Positions 19,595 to 29,166 of a stretch of 64,000 bases of DNA are shown piece after piece. The position numbers and the translations under genes are program-made. Source of the stretch: Xanthomonas massiliensis (GTDB lineage Bacteria; Pseudomonadota; Gammaproteobacteria; Xanthomonadales; Xanthomonadaceae). The DNA lies in the NCBI RefSeq assembly GCF_900018785.1, contig NZ_FCOY01000002.1, positions 124,001-188,000 on the forward strand. The letters run 5' to 3'. Under the pieces are notes generated by a model, which searched no databases, was not told where the DNA came from, and saw only the letters and a program-made list of their open reading frames with translations. The stretch's first letter is position 1. The number at the start of each line of letters is the position of its first letter.

Positions 19595-21043
19595 CTACAT
19601 CAGCGCGTCGGCCAGGCGCGCGATGCCCTCGCGGCTGCGCCGCCAGGCCGGGCGCAGGCGCCAGGCGGCAAGGTCCACGTGGTCGGAATGGGCCAGGTAG
19701 TCGGCCTCGATCTGGCGCATGCGCTCCACCACGCCCTTGTCGTAGCAGAGCATGCCGATCTCCTCGTTGAGGGCGAAGGACCGGATGTCCAGGTTGATCG
19801 AGCCGACCAGGGCGATGTCCTCGTCCACGCTCAGGTGCTTGGCGTGCAGGAAGTGCGGCCGGTACAGGGCGATCTTCACCCCGCAGCGCAGCAGGTCCTC
19901 GTAGTACGCCTCCTGCGCCCAGGCGGTGATCGCCTTGTTGTTGGTCGCCGACAGGATCAGCTGCACGTCCACGCCCGACATCGCGGCGATGCGCAGCGCG
20001 CTCAGGGTGGCCTCGTCGGGCACGAAATAGGGCGTCACCAGCACCAGCTTGCGCCGCGCCAGGTGGATCAGCGCGTTGACCGCGTCGCGCGCGTTCTCGA
20101 ACGGATAGGCCGGCCCGCTCGGCAGCAGCTGCGCGGCCACGTCCTGCGGGTAGCGGTGGGCGTCGGGCAGCACCACCAGGCGCTGCCCGGTCTCGATGAA
20201 CCAGTCGCTGGCGAACACCGCCTCCAGGTGGTTGACCGCCGGGCCACGCACCCGCGCGACCAGCTCGCGGTTGGGGCAATGGTCGACGAAGTCCGGCAGC
20301 GCCAGGTTCTGCGAGCCGACGTAGGCCACGCGGTTGTCGATCACCGCGACCTTGCGGTGGTTGCGCAGGTCCATGCGCCCGCTGCGGCGCCAGCGCAGGC
20401 CGCCGGGCAGCAGCGCCTGCACGTCCACCCCCGCCGCCTGCAGGCGCTTGCGGTAGCGTCGCAGGCCGCGCTTGGCCCCGACCGCGTCGAGCAGCAGGCG
20501 GCAGCGCACCCCGCGCGCGGCGGCGCGTTCCAGCGCCGCGACCACGCGGTCGCCGACGCGGTCGTCGTACATCAGGTAATAGAGCAGGTGCACGCGCTTG
20601 GTGGCGCCGTCGATGTCGTCGATCAGCGCGCGCAGCGAGCTGATGTAGTTGTCCATCAGCTCGACCGCGTTGCCGCGCGTGGCCATGAAGTCGCCCTGGT
20701 TCTCCACCAGCGGCACCATCTCCGCGGCGGCGCTGCCGGGCGGGGGCGACCAGCGCAGCTGGTCCAGCGGCGCCTGCTGCTCGCGGATGACCTGGGAGGC
20801 CTGCTGCTGGCGCTCCACGCGCTCGCGCGAGAGCCAGGGATGGCCGAACAGCAGGTACAGCGGCAGCCCCAGCAGCGGCACGAAGCCGATCAGCAGCAGC
20901 CAGCTGCGCGCCGCGCCGGGGGTGGTGCGCGAGGGGATCCAGCACAGCGCGGCCACCCGGATCAGCCAATCCAGCGCCAGCAGCAGCAGCCCGCTGGAGA
21001 TCTCCGGCGAGGCGGCCACGGCAAGGAGGGGAGCGGGATTCAT
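19595..21043 (-). CDS. cls: Cardiolipin synthase
   Basis: A 482-residue phospholipase-D superfamily enzyme that condenses phosphatidylglycerol (or PG and PE) into cardiolipin at the inner membrane. Two N-terminal transmembrane segments (LLLLALDWLIRVAALCW and WLLLIGFVPLLGLPLYLLFG) precede two HKD motifs, HRKVAVID near residue 227 and HAKHLSVD near residue 407. The length and order fit ClsA-type synthases. The ATG at 21041-21043 overlaps the stop of the upstream LysR gene (ATGA), so the two may be co-translated, an odd pairing for a catabolic regulator. Confidence 0.93.
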   Translation of the reverse strand: MNPAPLLAVAASPEISSGLLLLALDWLIRVAALCWIPSRTTPGAARSWLLLIGFVPLLGLPLYLLFGHPWLSRERVERQQQASQVIREQQAPLDQLRWSPPPGSAAAEMVPLVENQGDFMATRGNAVELMDNYISSLRALIDDIDGATKRVHLLYYLMYDDRVGDRVVAALERAAARGVRCRLLLDAVGAKRGLRRYRKRLQAAGVDVQALLPGGLRWRRSGRMDLRNHRKVAVIDNRVAYVGSQNLALPDFVDHCPNRELVARVRGPAVNHLEAVFASDWFIETGQRLVVLPDAHRYPQDVAAQLLPSGPAYPFENARDAVNALIHLARRKLVLVTPYFVPDEATLSALRIAAMSGVDVQLILSATNNKAITAWAQEAYYEDLLRCGVKIALYRPHFLHAKHLSVDEDIALVGSINLDIRSFALNEEIGMLCYDKGVVERMRQIEADYLAHSDHVDLAAWRLRPAWRRSREGIARLADALM

Positions 21044-22344
21044 GACGGCCGATTCTGCCGTCGGCCGGCCCGCGCAGGCAAAGCGGCGCGGCTGCGGCGC
21101 CCGTGGCGGAACGGCCAGCGGTCCGGCACCTCGTCGCCGCGGCGCGCGGCGCACACCTCGCGGAACACCCGGACGAAGGCGGCCTGGACCCGCGTCGGGT
21201 GCCAGTCCGAGCGGGTGGTCATGCCGATGCTGCGGCGTACCGCCGGGCCGGCCAGGCCGATCTCGGCCAGCAGCCCGGCGCGCTGCTCGATCAGGAACTG
21301 GTCGCGCGACATCAGCGTCAGCCAGTCGTCCTCCAGCATCAGGCCGCGGATGATCAGCACCGACCCGCACTCGATGCGCAGCATCGGCGGCTCCAGCCCG
21401 CGTTCCCGGAACATGCGCTCCCAGCGCGCGCGCACCGGGGCGCCGGTCGCGGCGATCACCCACGGATAGTCGAGCAGGCGCTCGAACGCGAACGCGGCGC
21501 CCGCCAGCGGATGGCCGCTGCGGGCCACGATCACCGGGTCGTCCTCGAACAGGCCCTCCTGCACCACGTCGCGCACCGGCAGGCGGTCGCGCATGGCGCC
21601 GATCAGCAGGTCCAGGCTGCCCTGGCGCAGTTCGCCGAGCAGCTCGCTGTAGGGGCCCTCGACCACGCTCACGCTGGCCCCGGGATGGGCGCGGGCGAAG
21701 CGCGCCAGCACCTGCGGCAGCAGGATCGCGCGGGCCAGCGGCATCGCTCCCAGGACGATGCGGCCGGCGTCGTGCGAGCGCAGCGCGGCCAGTTCGTCCA
21801 GGCCGGCGGCGAGCTCGGCCAGCGCCAGGCGCACCGGCCGCAGCATGCGGATCGCCGCCGAGGTCGGCTGCACCGTCTTGCCGCGGCGCAGGGTCAGCGG
21901 CACCTCGACCAGCTCGGCCAGCTCGCGCACGGCCCGGTAGATGGCGGGCTGGGAGATCCCGACCCTGGCCGCGGCCAGGGTGAAGCTGCCGGCCTGGTCC
22001 ACCGCTGCCAGGGCCCGCAGCTGGCCCAGCGTGACCCGCCGCTCGATGCCGGCCACCGCCGCCAGGCGCTGCGAGCGCCGGGCCAGGCGCACGCCGCGGC
22101 CGACGTAGCCCAGCGCGCGCTCGATCCGCGGCAGCAACAGCTGCATGGCCTCGCTCGCCACCATGCCGCCGGGCTGGCGCTCGAACAGGGCGGCATCCAG
22201 CTGCTTCTCCACCCGTGCCACCGCCTGGGTCAGCGCCGGTTGTGAAAGGTTCACCTGCGCGGCCGCCGCGCTGATGCTGCCGCTGCGGCACACCACCGCC
22301 AGGGCGTGCAGGTGTCTGAGGTTCAGTTCGGGCAGCCGGTCCAT
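21040..22344 (-). CDS. LysR-family regulator with two N-terminal HTH domains
   Basis: A 434-residue LysR-type regulator, about 130 residues longer than usual. It has two successive HTH segments: SGSISAAAAQVNLSQPALTQ (about residues 22-41) and AGSFTLAAARVGISQPAIYR (about 117-136), then the effector-binding domain (IVLGAMPLARAILLPQVL onward). It is divergent from the ligK/galD operon and is the obvious activator candidate for it, probably responding to a pathway intermediate. The ATG at 22342-22344 is preferred over a GTG at 22350. The C-terminal 40 residues are arginine-rich and unconserved. The doubled HTH probably arose by duplication or fusion. Confidence 0.88.
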   Translation of the reverse strand: MDRLPELNLRHLHALAVVCRSGSISAAAAQVNLSQPALTQAVARVEKQLDAALFERQPGGMVASEAMQLLLPRIERALGYVGRGVRLARRSQRLAAVAGIERRVTLGQLRALAAVDQAGSFTLAAARVGISQPAIYRAVRELAELVEVPLTLRRGKTVQPTSAAIRMLRPVRLALAELAAGLDELAALRSHDAGRIVLGAMPLARAILLPQVLARFARAHPGASVSVVEGPYSELLGELRQGSLDLLIGAMRDRLPVRDVVQEGLFEDDPVIVARSGHPLAGAAFAFERLLDYPWVIAATGAPVRARWERMFRERGLEPPMLRIECGSVLIIRGLMLEDDWLTLMSRDQFLIEQRAGLLAEIGLAGPAVRRSIGMTTRSDWHPTRVQAAFVRVFREVCAARRGDEVPDRWPFRHGRRSRAALPARAGRRQNRPS

Positions 22345-22353
22345 TGCCACAAC

Positions 22354-22370
22354 TATAACCAGATCCTATA
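22354..22370. promoter_or_regulatory. Candidate LysR operator (TATA-N9-TATA)
   Basis: In the 103-bp divergent region between the LysR gene and ligK, TATA at 22354-22357 and TATA at 22367-22370 form a short interrupted repeat that can be read as the T-N11-A core favoured by LysR regulators. It is the only AT-rich patch in this gap. Confidence 0.4.
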
Positions 22371-22447
22371 CCCCTGTCGGAAAACGATCTTGAGCTGGAC
22401 GCGCCCCGCTGCACAGACTCGCCCTCCCCGAAGGAGAGGATGGACCG

Positions 22448-23119
22448 ATGCCCAGCGTCGTCACCCGGATCGAGCGCGCCCCCGCGGCGGTCATCGACGG
22501 CCTCGCCCACGCCGGCGTGGCCACCGTGCACGAGGCTCAGGGCCGCATCGGCCTGCTGCATCACCGGCTGCGCCCGGTCTACGCCGGCGCGCGCATCGCC
22601 GGCAGCGCGGTGACGGTCTCGGTACCGCCCGGCGACAACTGGATGATGCACGTGGCGATCGAGCAGCTGCGCCCGGGCGACCTGCTGGTCGTCGCCCCTA
22701 CCAGCGAGTGCACCGACGGCTACTTCGGCGACCTGCTGGCGACCTCGGCGCAGGCGCGCGGCTGCGTCGGGCTGGTCATCGATGCCGGCGTGCGCGACGT
22801 GCGCGAGCTCACCGCGATGGGCTTCCCGGTGTGGAGCCGCGCCATACATGCCCAGGGCACGGTCAAGGAGACCCTGGGCTCGGTCAACGTGCCGCTGGTT
22901 TGCGCCGGCGCATGGGTGAACCCCGGCGACGTGGTGGTCGCCGACGACGACGGCGTGTGCGTGGTGGCGCGCGCCGAGGCCGAGCGCGTGCTGGCCGAGG
23001 CACAGGCGCGCGAGGCGCGCGAGACCGACAAGCGCGAGCGCCTGGCGCGCGGCGAACTCGGCCTGGACATCTACAGGATGCGCGAGCGCCTGGCCGAGAA
23101 GGGCCTGAAGTATGTCTGA
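22448..23119 (+). CDS. galC: 4-carboxy-4-hydroxy-2-oxoadipate aldolase / oxaloacetate decarboxylase
   Basis: A 223-residue class II aldolase (GalC/LigK/ProA group, RraA-like fold) that splits 4-carboxy-4-hydroxy-2-oxoadipate into pyruvate and oxaloacetate and decarboxylates oxaloacetate. Recognisable segments are [44 protein letters not shown] (metal and substrate site) and [13 protein letters not shown]. The ATG at 22448 follows a GAAGGAGAGG ribosome-binding stretch. It is the first gene of the plus-strand operon and overlaps galD by 8 bp. It carries out the final step of the 4,5-cleavage pathway represented by its neighbours; ligK is an equally good name. Confidence 0.93.
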   Translation: MPSVVTRIERAPAAVIDGLAHAGVATVHEAQGRIGLLHHRLRPVYAGARIAGSAVTVSVPPGDNWMMHVAIEQLRPGDLLVVAPTSECTDGYFGDLLATSAQARGCVGLVIDAGVRDVRELTAMGFPVWSRAIHAQGTVKETLGSVNVPLVCAGAWVNPGDVVVADDDGVCVVARAEAERVLAEAQAREARETDKRERLARGELGLDIYRMRERLAEKGLKYV

Positions 23120-24182
23120 GACGGTGCCGGCCGGCGGCGTGCGCGCGATGTGGATGCGCGGCGGCACCTCCAAGGGCGGGTTCTTCCTGGCCGACGAGCT
23201 GCCGGCCGACATCGCCGCGCGCGATGCCTTCCTGCTGCGCGCCTACGGTTCGCCGGACCCGCGCCAGATCGACGGCATGGGCGGCGCCGACCCGCTGGCC
23301 TCCAAGGTCGCGGTGGTCTCGGCCTCGACGCGCGAGGATGCCGACGTGGACTACCTGTTCCTGCAGGTCTACGTCGACCAGGCGCTGGTCAGCGATGCGC
23401 AGAACTGCGGCAACATGCTGGCCGGGGTCGGCCCGTTCGCGATCGAGCGCGGCCTGGTGGCCGCCGGCGACGGCGAGACCGAGGTGCGGATCTTCATGGT
23501 CAACACCGGCAAGCTCGCCGTCGCCACGGTGCGTACCCCGGGCGGCCGGGTCGACTACGCCGGTACCGCGCACATCGATGGCGTGCCCGGCACGGCCGCG
23601 CCGATCCCGCTCGCCTTCGCCGACATCGCCGGCTCCTCCTGCGGCGCGCTGCTGCCGACCGGCAACGTCGTGGACACGATCGACGGCGTGCAGGCCACCC
23701 TGATCGACAACGGCATGCCGTGCGTGGTGATGCGCGCGCAGGATCTGGGCATCGACGGCTACGAGGACCGTGCCACGCTCGATGCCGACACGGCGCTGAA
23801 GGCACGGCTGGAGTCGATCCGGCTGCAGGCCGGCCCGCCGATGCACCTGGGCGACGTCGCCGACAAGACCGTGCCGAAGATGATGCTGGTGGCCGCGCCG
23901 CGCGCCGGCGGCTCGATCTGCGTGCGCTCGTTCATCCCGCACCGCTGCCACGCCTCGATCGGCGTGCTCGGCGCGGTCAGCGTCGCCACCGCCTGCCTGC
24001 TGCCGGGCTCGCCGGCGCAGGCGCTGGCGCGGCTGCCGGGAGGCCGCAGGCAACAGATCGACGTCGAGCACCCCAGCGGGGCGACCGGCTGCGTCATCGA
24101 GCTCGACGAACACGGAGCGGTGGTCCGCGCCGCGGTGCTGCGCACCGCCCGGAAACTCTTCGACGGCGTGCTGTTCGGCTGA
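23112..24182 (+). CDS. galD: 4-oxalomesaconate tautomerase (PrpF family)
   Basis: A 356-residue PrpF/DapF-fold isomerase. [13 protein letters not shown] (about residues 13-25) and [10 protein letters not shown] (Cys near residue 99) are hallmark segments, with a second conserved region [13 protein letters not shown]. GalD/LigU interconverts the 4-oxalomesaconate tautomers before hydration. It overlaps galC by 8 bp, so production is coupled. Other PrpF family members act in methylcitrate or aconitate metabolism, but the galC, ligJ and ligI neighbours point to the 4-oxalomesaconate role. Confidence 0.92.
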   Translation: MSETVPAGGVRAMWMRGGTSKGGFFLADELPADIAARDAFLLRAYGSPDPRQIDGMGGADPLASKVAVVSASTREDADVDYLFLQVYVDQALVSDAQNCGNMLAGVGPFAIERGLVAAGDGETEVRIFMVNTGKLAVATVRTPGGRVDYAGTAHIDGVPGTAAPIPLAFADIAGSSCGALLPTGNVVDTIDGVQATLIDNGMPCVVMRAQDLGIDGYEDRATLDADTALKARLESIRLQAGPPMHLGDVADKTVPKMMLVAAPRAGGSICVRSFIPHRCHASIGVLGAVSVATACLLPGSPAQALARLPGGRRQQIDVEHPSGATGCVIELDEHGAVVRAAVLRTARKLFDGVLFG

Positions 24183-24228
24183 GTCCGGCGCCCCCGTTTC
24201 CGTTTTTTTCTTCCTGGGAGGGTAGAGC

Positions 24229-25539
24229 ATGGCAAGCGTGGAGAAGCGGTCCGGCCGCTTCGGCTTCATCAAGCAACTGTGGTTCCAGGTGCTGCTGGGC
24301 ACGCTGCTCGGCGTGCTGCTGGGCTGGCTGGCGCCGGACATCGGCACGGCGATGAAGCCGTTCGGCGATGCCTTCATCAACCTCATCCGGATGATGATCG
24401 GCCCGATCATCTTCGTCACCGTGGTGCACGGCATCGCCGGCATGAACGACATGCGCAGCGTCGGCCGGGTCGCGTTCAAGGCGCTGCTGTACTTCGAGGT
24501 CATCACCACCATCGCGCTGGTATTCGGCCTGGTGACGGTGAACCTGTGGCAGCCCGGCACCGGCATGAACGTGGACGCCAGCCGGATCGACGCCAGCGCC
24601 ATCCAGGGCTACGTGCACGCCGCCCACGACCAGGGCATGGTCGCCTACCTGATGAACATCATCCCGACCACCCTGCTCAGCGCGCTAGTCGAGCCGCACG
24701 TGCTGCAGGTGCTGTTCGTCTCGGTCCTGTTCGGCATCGCGCTGGCCTCGATCGGCGAGCGCGCGACCCCGGTGATGCGGGTGATCGAGAGCGCCTCGCA
24801 GGCGCTGTTCAAGATGATCGGCTTCATCATGTGGTTCGCCCCGGTCGGCGCGTTCGGCGCGATCGCCTTCACCATCGGCCAGTTCGGCGCCGGCTCGCTG
24901 CTCTCGCTCGGCGAGCTGATCCTGGAGTTCTTCGTGGTCTGCGCCCTGTTCACCACGGTGGTGCTCGGCACGGTGTGCTGGTGGTGCGGGGTCAGCCTGG
25001 TGAGGCTGCTGGGCTACCTGCGCGAGGAGATCGTGATCGTCGCCGCCACCACTTCCACCGAGACGGTGCTGCCGCGGCTGATCCTGAAGATGCGCAAGGC
25101 CGGCTGCGAGGAGAGCGTGGTCGGTTTCGTGATCCCCGCCGGCTACTCGTTCAACCTCGACGGCACCTGCCTGTACCTGACCACGGTGGCGGTGTTCCTG
25201 GCCCAGGCCACCAACACCCACCTGACGTTGTGGCACGAGATCGGGCTGATCACGGTGCTGCTGCTCACCTCCAAGGGCGCGGCCGGCGTGGCCGGCGCGG
25301 CGTTCGTGGTGCTGGCGGCCACGCTCGGCACCACCGGCGCCATCCCGGTGGCCAGCATCGCGCTGATCCTCGGCATCCACCGCATCCTGGCCGAGGGCCT
25401 GACCTTCGTGAACCTGCTGGGCAACGCGATCGCCACGATCGTCATCGCCAAGTGGGAAGGCAAGCTCGACGAGACCGCACTGGCCCAGACCATCGGCCGC
25501 CGCGGCCTGCGCCGCCGCCTGCGCGTGCAGCAGGCCTGA
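24229..25539 (+). CDS. DctA/GltP-type dicarboxylate:cation symporter
   Basis: A 436-residue secondary transporter of the dicarboxylate/amino acid:cation symporter family, with about eight transmembrane helices and two hairpins. VAATTSTETVLPRL occupies the place of the family's serine-rich hairpin motif, and SFNLDGTCLYLT and LLTSKGAAGVAG are the TM7 and HP2 signatures. A GGGAGG stretch precedes the ATG at 24229. Its position between galD and the porin suggests uptake of a di- or tricarboxylic aromatic-pathway compound, perhaps PDC or oxaloacetate-like acids, rather than succinate. That substrate is inferred from context only. Confidence 0.9.
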   Translation: MASVEKRSGRFGFIKQLWFQVLLGTLLGVLLGWLAPDIGTAMKPFGDAFINLIRMMIGPIIFVTVVHGIAGMNDMRSVGRVAFKALLYFEVITTIALVFGLVTVNLWQPGTGMNVDASRIDASAIQGYVHAAHDQGMVAYLMNIIPTTLLSALVEPHVLQVLFVSVLFGIALASIGERATPVMRVIESASQALFKMIGFIMWFAPVGAFGAIAFTIGQFGAGSLLSLGELILEFFVVCALFTTVVLGTVCWWCGVSLVRLLGYLREEIVIVAATTSTETVLPRLILKMRKAGCEESVVGFVIPAGYSFNLDGTCLYLTTVAVFLAQATNTHLTLWHEIGLITVLLLTSKGAAGVAGAAFVVLAATLGTTGAIPVASIALILGIHRILAEGLTFVNLLGNAIATIVIAKWEGKLDETALAQTIGRRGLRRRLRVQQA

Positions 25540-25621
25540 GCGCTCGCGCGCGGCGGCATCGCGGCCGCCGCGCCATCCATCCACCATCGTGCCGGCCGGA
25601 GGGGGCCGGGCAGGAGGCGTC

Positions 25622-26935
25622 ATGTCGCGTATCACCCGTTCCACCACCCTGGGCCTGCTGCTGGGAGGGCTCGCCGCCGGCACGATCGCGCCGGCGGTGG
25701 CGCAGCAGCAGGCCGCCGCGCCCGCCGCCAAGGCGCCGGACGGCATCGATCTCACCTTCGACTTCGTCGGCAATGCCGCCTCCAATCCGGTCGGCGGCAT
25801 CGAGCAGGGCACCGAGGGCTCGTACTGGTTCATGGCCGAATCCAGGTTCGACCTGGACAAGCTGTTCGGGCTGCACGGCACCGAAGTGGACGTGCAGGGC
25901 GCCTGGTTCGCCGGGCGCAACCTGGCGCGCGAGAAGATCGGCAACTCGATCAGCGCCCAGCAGACCTGGCGCCCGGTGGCCGGCGGCCGCCTGACCCGGT
26001 TCACCGTCAAGCACCGCTTCGACAACGGCCTGAGCATCATCGCCGGGCGCACGGCACTGAACAGCTACTTCAACAACTCCCCGCTCGACTGCGTGTTCAT
26101 GAGCAACGCGATGTGCCTGACCCCGTACGGGCCGATCACCGACCTGGGCATCACCGCCTATCCGAATTCGTCGTGGGCCGGCCTGGTGCGCTTCGACGCG
26201 AAGTCGCACTGGTACGTGCAGGCCGGCGTGTTCGACTACAACAACGACCTCAACAAGGCCGGCAAGAACGGCCTGGACTTCTCCTGGCGCGACGGTACCG
26301 GCACGCTCAGCGCCGGCGAGCTGGGCTACCAGACCAGCTTCGCCGACGATCGCCTGCCGCGCGCCTACCGGCTCGGCGTGTACCGCAACAGCGACGGCGG
26401 CAAGAGCCCGTTCTACGACGCGAACGGCAACTCCGCCGCGCTCACCGGCAAGGGCTTCGCCGCCCAGGACGGCAGCCGCGTCGGCTGGTACGCGATGGGC
26501 GACCAGACCGTCTGGCGCGGCGACGGCAAGCGCAACCTGGCGCTGTTCGGCCGCTACTTCATCAACACCGGCAACCCGGCGGCGGTGAAGTACTTCGCCG
26601 CGCTCGGCGCGGTCAAGACCGGCACCTTCGCCGGGCGCGACCAGGACACCCTGGCGCTGTTCGTCTCCGACACCCATTTCGATCCGCTGGAGATGGCCTA
26701 CCTGCGCGACCGCCGCGCCCGCGCCGGCGGGACCGGCACCCCGCACAACGACGAGATCATCGCCGAGCTCAGCTACGGCTGGGCGGCGTACCGCGGCCTG
26801 CGCGTGATGCCCAACCTGCAGTACGTCGTCAATCCCGATCCCATCAACGCCCCGACCCGGCGCCACGACATCCCCGACGTGCTGATCGTCGGGCTGCGCG
26901 TGGACGTGCACTTCGCCGACCTGCTGGGTTGGTGA
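25622..26935 (+). CDS. OprB-like outer-membrane porin
   Basis: A 437-residue exported protein with a Sec signal ending AAGTIAPAVAQQQ and an OprB-type beta-barrel body: alternating aromatic strands, GNAASNPVGGIEQGTEGSYWF near the N-terminus, NSYFNNSPLDCVFMSN in the middle and a C-terminal strand ending DVHFADLLGW. The ATG at 25622 has AGGAGG 6 nt upstream, which fixes the start. It probably forms the outer-membrane pore feeding the DctA-like symporter. Carbohydrate selectivity, as for OprB itself, is not implied here because the surrounding genes degrade aromatic acids. Confidence 0.85.
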   Translation: MSRITRSTTLGLLLGGLAAGTIAPAVAQQQAAAPAAKAPDGIDLTFDFVGNAASNPVGGIEQGTEGSYWFMAESRFDLDKLFGLHGTEVDVQGAWFAGRNLAREKIGNSISAQQTWRPVAGGRLTRFTVKHRFDNGLSIIAGRTALNSYFNNSPLDCVFMSNAMCLTPYGPITDLGITAYPNSSWAGLVRFDAKSHWYVQAGVFDYNNDLNKAGKNGLDFSWRDGTGTLSAGELGYQTSFADDRLPRAYRLGVYRNSDGGKSPFYDANGNSAALTGKGFAAQDGSRVGWYAMGDQTVWRGDGKRNLALFGRYFINTGNPAAVKYFAALGAVKTGTFAGRDQDTLALFVSDTHFDPLEMAYLRDRRARAGGTGTPHNDEIIAELSYGWAAYRGLRVMPNLQYVVNPDPINAPTRRHDIPDVLIVGLRVDVHFADLLGW

Positions 26936-26961
26936 CCCTCCCTCCCCCACCGAGGCCCCCC

Positions 26962-27984
26962 ATGATCATCGACTGCCACGGCCACTACACCACCGCACCG
27001 GCCGCCCACGACGCCTTCCGCAAGGCGCAGGTGGCGCACTTCAACGACCCGGCGCTGCCGGCGCCGGACTACCCGCACATCTCCGACGACCAGATCCGCG
27101 AGAGCATCGAGGCCAACCAGCTGCGCCTGCTGCGCGAGCGCGGCGCCGACATGACCATCTTCTCGCCGCGCGCCAGCACCATGGCCCACCACGTCGGCGA
27201 CGAGGCCGTCAGCCAGGCCTGGACCCGGCGCTGCAACGATCTGATCGCGCGCGTGGTGCAGCTCTACCCCGAGACCTTCATCGGCGTGTGCCAGCTGCCG
27301 CAGTCGCCGGGGGTGCCGATCGCCCATTCCATCGCCGAGCTGGAACGCTGCGTCAACCAGCTCGGCTTCGTCGGCTGCAACCTCAACCCCGATCCGTCCG
27401 GCGGCCACTGGACCGGCCTGCCGCTCACCGACCGCGCCTGGTATCCGTTCTTCGAGAAGATGGTCGAGCTGGACGTGCCGGCGATGGTGCACGTGTCCGG
27501 CAGCTGCAACGCCAACTTCCACGCCACCGGCGCGCACTACCTCAATGCCGACACCACCGCCTTCATGCAGTTCCTGCAGGGCGAGCTGTTCCGCGACTTC
27601 CCCGAGCTGCGCTTCGTCATCCCGCACGGCGGCGGCGCGGTGCCCTACCACTGGGGCCGCTTCCGTGGCCTGGCCGACATGCTCGGCAAGCCGCCGCTGT
27701 CCGAGCACGTGATGAAGAACGTGTTCTTCGATACCTGCGTCTACCATCAGCCCGGCATCGACCTGCTGTTCGAGGTGATCGACATCGACAACATCCTGTT
27801 CGGCTCGGAGATGGTCGGCGCGGTGCGCGGCATCGACCCGCAGACCGGACATTACTTCGACGACACCAAGCGCTACATCGACGCGCTGGCGATCCCAGAG
27901 GCCGACAAGCGCAAGGTGTTCGAGGGCAATGCACGCCGCGTGTACCCGCGCCTGGATGCGCAACTGAAAGCGAGGGGACTGTGA
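26962..27984 (+). CDS. ligJ: 4-oxalomesaconate hydratase (amidohydrolase fold)
   Basis: A 340-residue amidohydrolase-superfamily protein. The metal-binding HxH is at His6 and His8 (DCHGHY); further family histidines occur in MVHVSGS and VIPHGGGAVPYHWGR, and a late acidic motif is LFGSEMVGA. LigJ adds water to 4-oxalomesaconate to give 4-carboxy-4-hydroxy-2-oxoadipate, the substrate of galC. The ATG at 26962 is the natural start because the HxH must lie near the N-terminus. The stop overlaps the ligI ATG by 1 bp (TGATG). Confidence 0.92.
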   Translation: MIIDCHGHYTTAPAAHDAFRKAQVAHFNDPALPAPDYPHISDDQIRESIEANQLRLLRERGADMTIFSPRASTMAHHVGDEAVSQAWTRRCNDLIARVVQLYPETFIGVCQLPQSPGVPIAHSIAELERCVNQLGFVGCNLNPDPSGGHWTGLPLTDRAWYPFFEKMVELDVPAMVHVSGSCNANFHATGAHYLNADTTAFMQFLQGELFRDFPELRFVIPHGGGAVPYHWGRFRGLADMLGKPPLSEHVMKNVFFDTCVYHQPGIDLLFEVIDIDNILFGSEMVGAVRGIDPQTGHYFDDTKRYIDALAIPEADKRKVFEGNARRVYPRLDAQLKARGL

Positions 27985-28892
27985 TGAGCCAACCCACGAC
28001 GGGACCGTTCCAGAAGGATGCCGACTGGCTGGACTTCGATCCGGCGCCGAGCAAGCCGCGCTTCGTGCTGCCACGGGGCGCGGTGGACGCGCACTGCCAC
28101 GTGTTCGGCCCGGGCGCGGTGTTTCCCTACGCGCCCGAGCGCAAGTACACGCCCTGCGACGCCGGCAAGGAACAACTGTTCGCGCTGCGCGACTTCCTCG
28201 GCTTCGAACGCAACGTGATCGTGCAGGCCACCTGCCACGGCGCCGACAACCGCGCCCTGGTCGATGCGCTGCGCAGTGCCGGCGGGCGCGCACGCGGCAT
28301 CGCCACCGTGCGCGACAGCGTCGGCGACGCCGAGCTGCAGGACCTGCATGCGGCCGGCGTACGCGGGGTGCGCTTCAACTTCGTGCGGCGGCTGGTGGAC
28401 CCCAAGCCGGATGCCTACTACCACCGCATCATCGAGCGCATCGCCGCGCTCGGCTGGCAGGTGGTGGTGTATTTCGAGGCCGCCGACCTGGCCGAGCGCT
28501 GGGATTTCTTCACCTCGCTGCCGACCACGGTGGTGGTGGACCACATGGGCCGGCCGGACGTATCCCAGCCGGTGGACGGGCCGGAATTCCAGCGCTTCGT
28601 GCGGCTGATGGCCGAATGCGGCAACGTCTGGAGCAAGGTCAGCTGCCCGGAACGGCTGTCGCGGCTGGGCCCGCCCGGCTACGACGACGTGGTGCCGTTC
28701 GCGCGATACCTGGTCGAGCGTTTCCCCGACCGCGTGCTGTGGGGCACCGACTGGCCCCATCCGAACATGAAGAGCCACATGCCCGACGACGGCGCGCTGG
28801 TCGATTTCATCCCGCGCATCGCCCCCACCGCCGAGCTCCAGCACAAGCTGCTGGTCGACAACCCGATGCGGCTGTACTGGCCGGCGGGTTAA
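27984..28892 (+). CDS. ligI: 2-pyrone-4,6-dicarboxylate hydrolase
   Basis: A 302-residue PDC hydrolase of the amidohydrolase superfamily. VDAHCHVFGPG carries the paired histidines His37 and His39; VDHMGRPD and LWGTDWPHPN are the later active-site segments. LigI opens 2-pyrone-4,6-dicarboxylate to 4-oxalomesaconate. Its presence means that PDC is an intermediate here, produced by LigC from the protocatechuate 4,5-cleavage product or directly from gallate cleavage. It is the last gene of the cluster; neither a dioxygenase nor LigC is encoded within the window. Confidence 0.94.
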   Translation: MSQPTTGPFQKDADWLDFDPAPSKPRFVLPRGAVDAHCHVFGPGAVFPYAPERKYTPCDAGKEQLFALRDFLGFERNVIVQATCHGADNRALVDALRSAGGRARGIATVRDSVGDAELQDLHAAGVRGVRFNFVRRLVDPKPDAYYHRIIERIAALGWQVVVYFEAADLAERWDFFTSLPTTVVVDHMGRPDVSQPVDGPEFQRFVRLMAECGNVWSKVSCPERLSRLGPPGYDDVVPFARYLVERFPDRVLWGTDWPHPNMKSHMPDDGALVDFIPRIAPTAELQHKLLVDNPMRLYWPAG

Positions 28893-29097
28893 CGTTCTGC
28901 GGGCTCAAGGTGCCCCGCCAGGTGTCGCGATCAATCGGTCTCCCGCCGGGATGCCTGCGACGACGCATCGCCAGGCGCACCGGGACCGATCACATGGCGG
29001 CAGGCCGAACCCGCTCAGCCGCTCTCGTCCGCATGAGCCGCCACTCCGGCCATTTTCTTCCAACGCCCCGCCTGGAAATTGCACACACAAAACGCAC
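28893..29097. other. Non-coding stretch after ligI
   Basis: No supported gene. An imperfect dyad (ATCGGTCTCCCG near 28933, CGGGACCGAT near 28980) could act as the ligI terminator. The rest shows no structure that I recognise. Confidence 0.4.
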
Positions 29098-29121
29098 AAA
29101 GCCCGCCTTGCGGCGGGCTTT
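29098..29121 (-). terminator. Perfect 10-bp hairpin, likely distal rpmG terminator
   Basis: AAAGCCCGCC, loop of 4 nt, GGCGGGCTTT. On the minus strand the stem ends in TTT and is followed by T-rich GTGCGTTTTGTG, giving a good intrinsic terminator for transcripts coming from rpmBG. On the plus strand it could also stop ligI read-through. Confidence 0.75.
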
Positions 29122-29166
29122 GCTCGAAGGCGCTGGACGACCAGCCATTCGGCTGTTGAACAGCAC

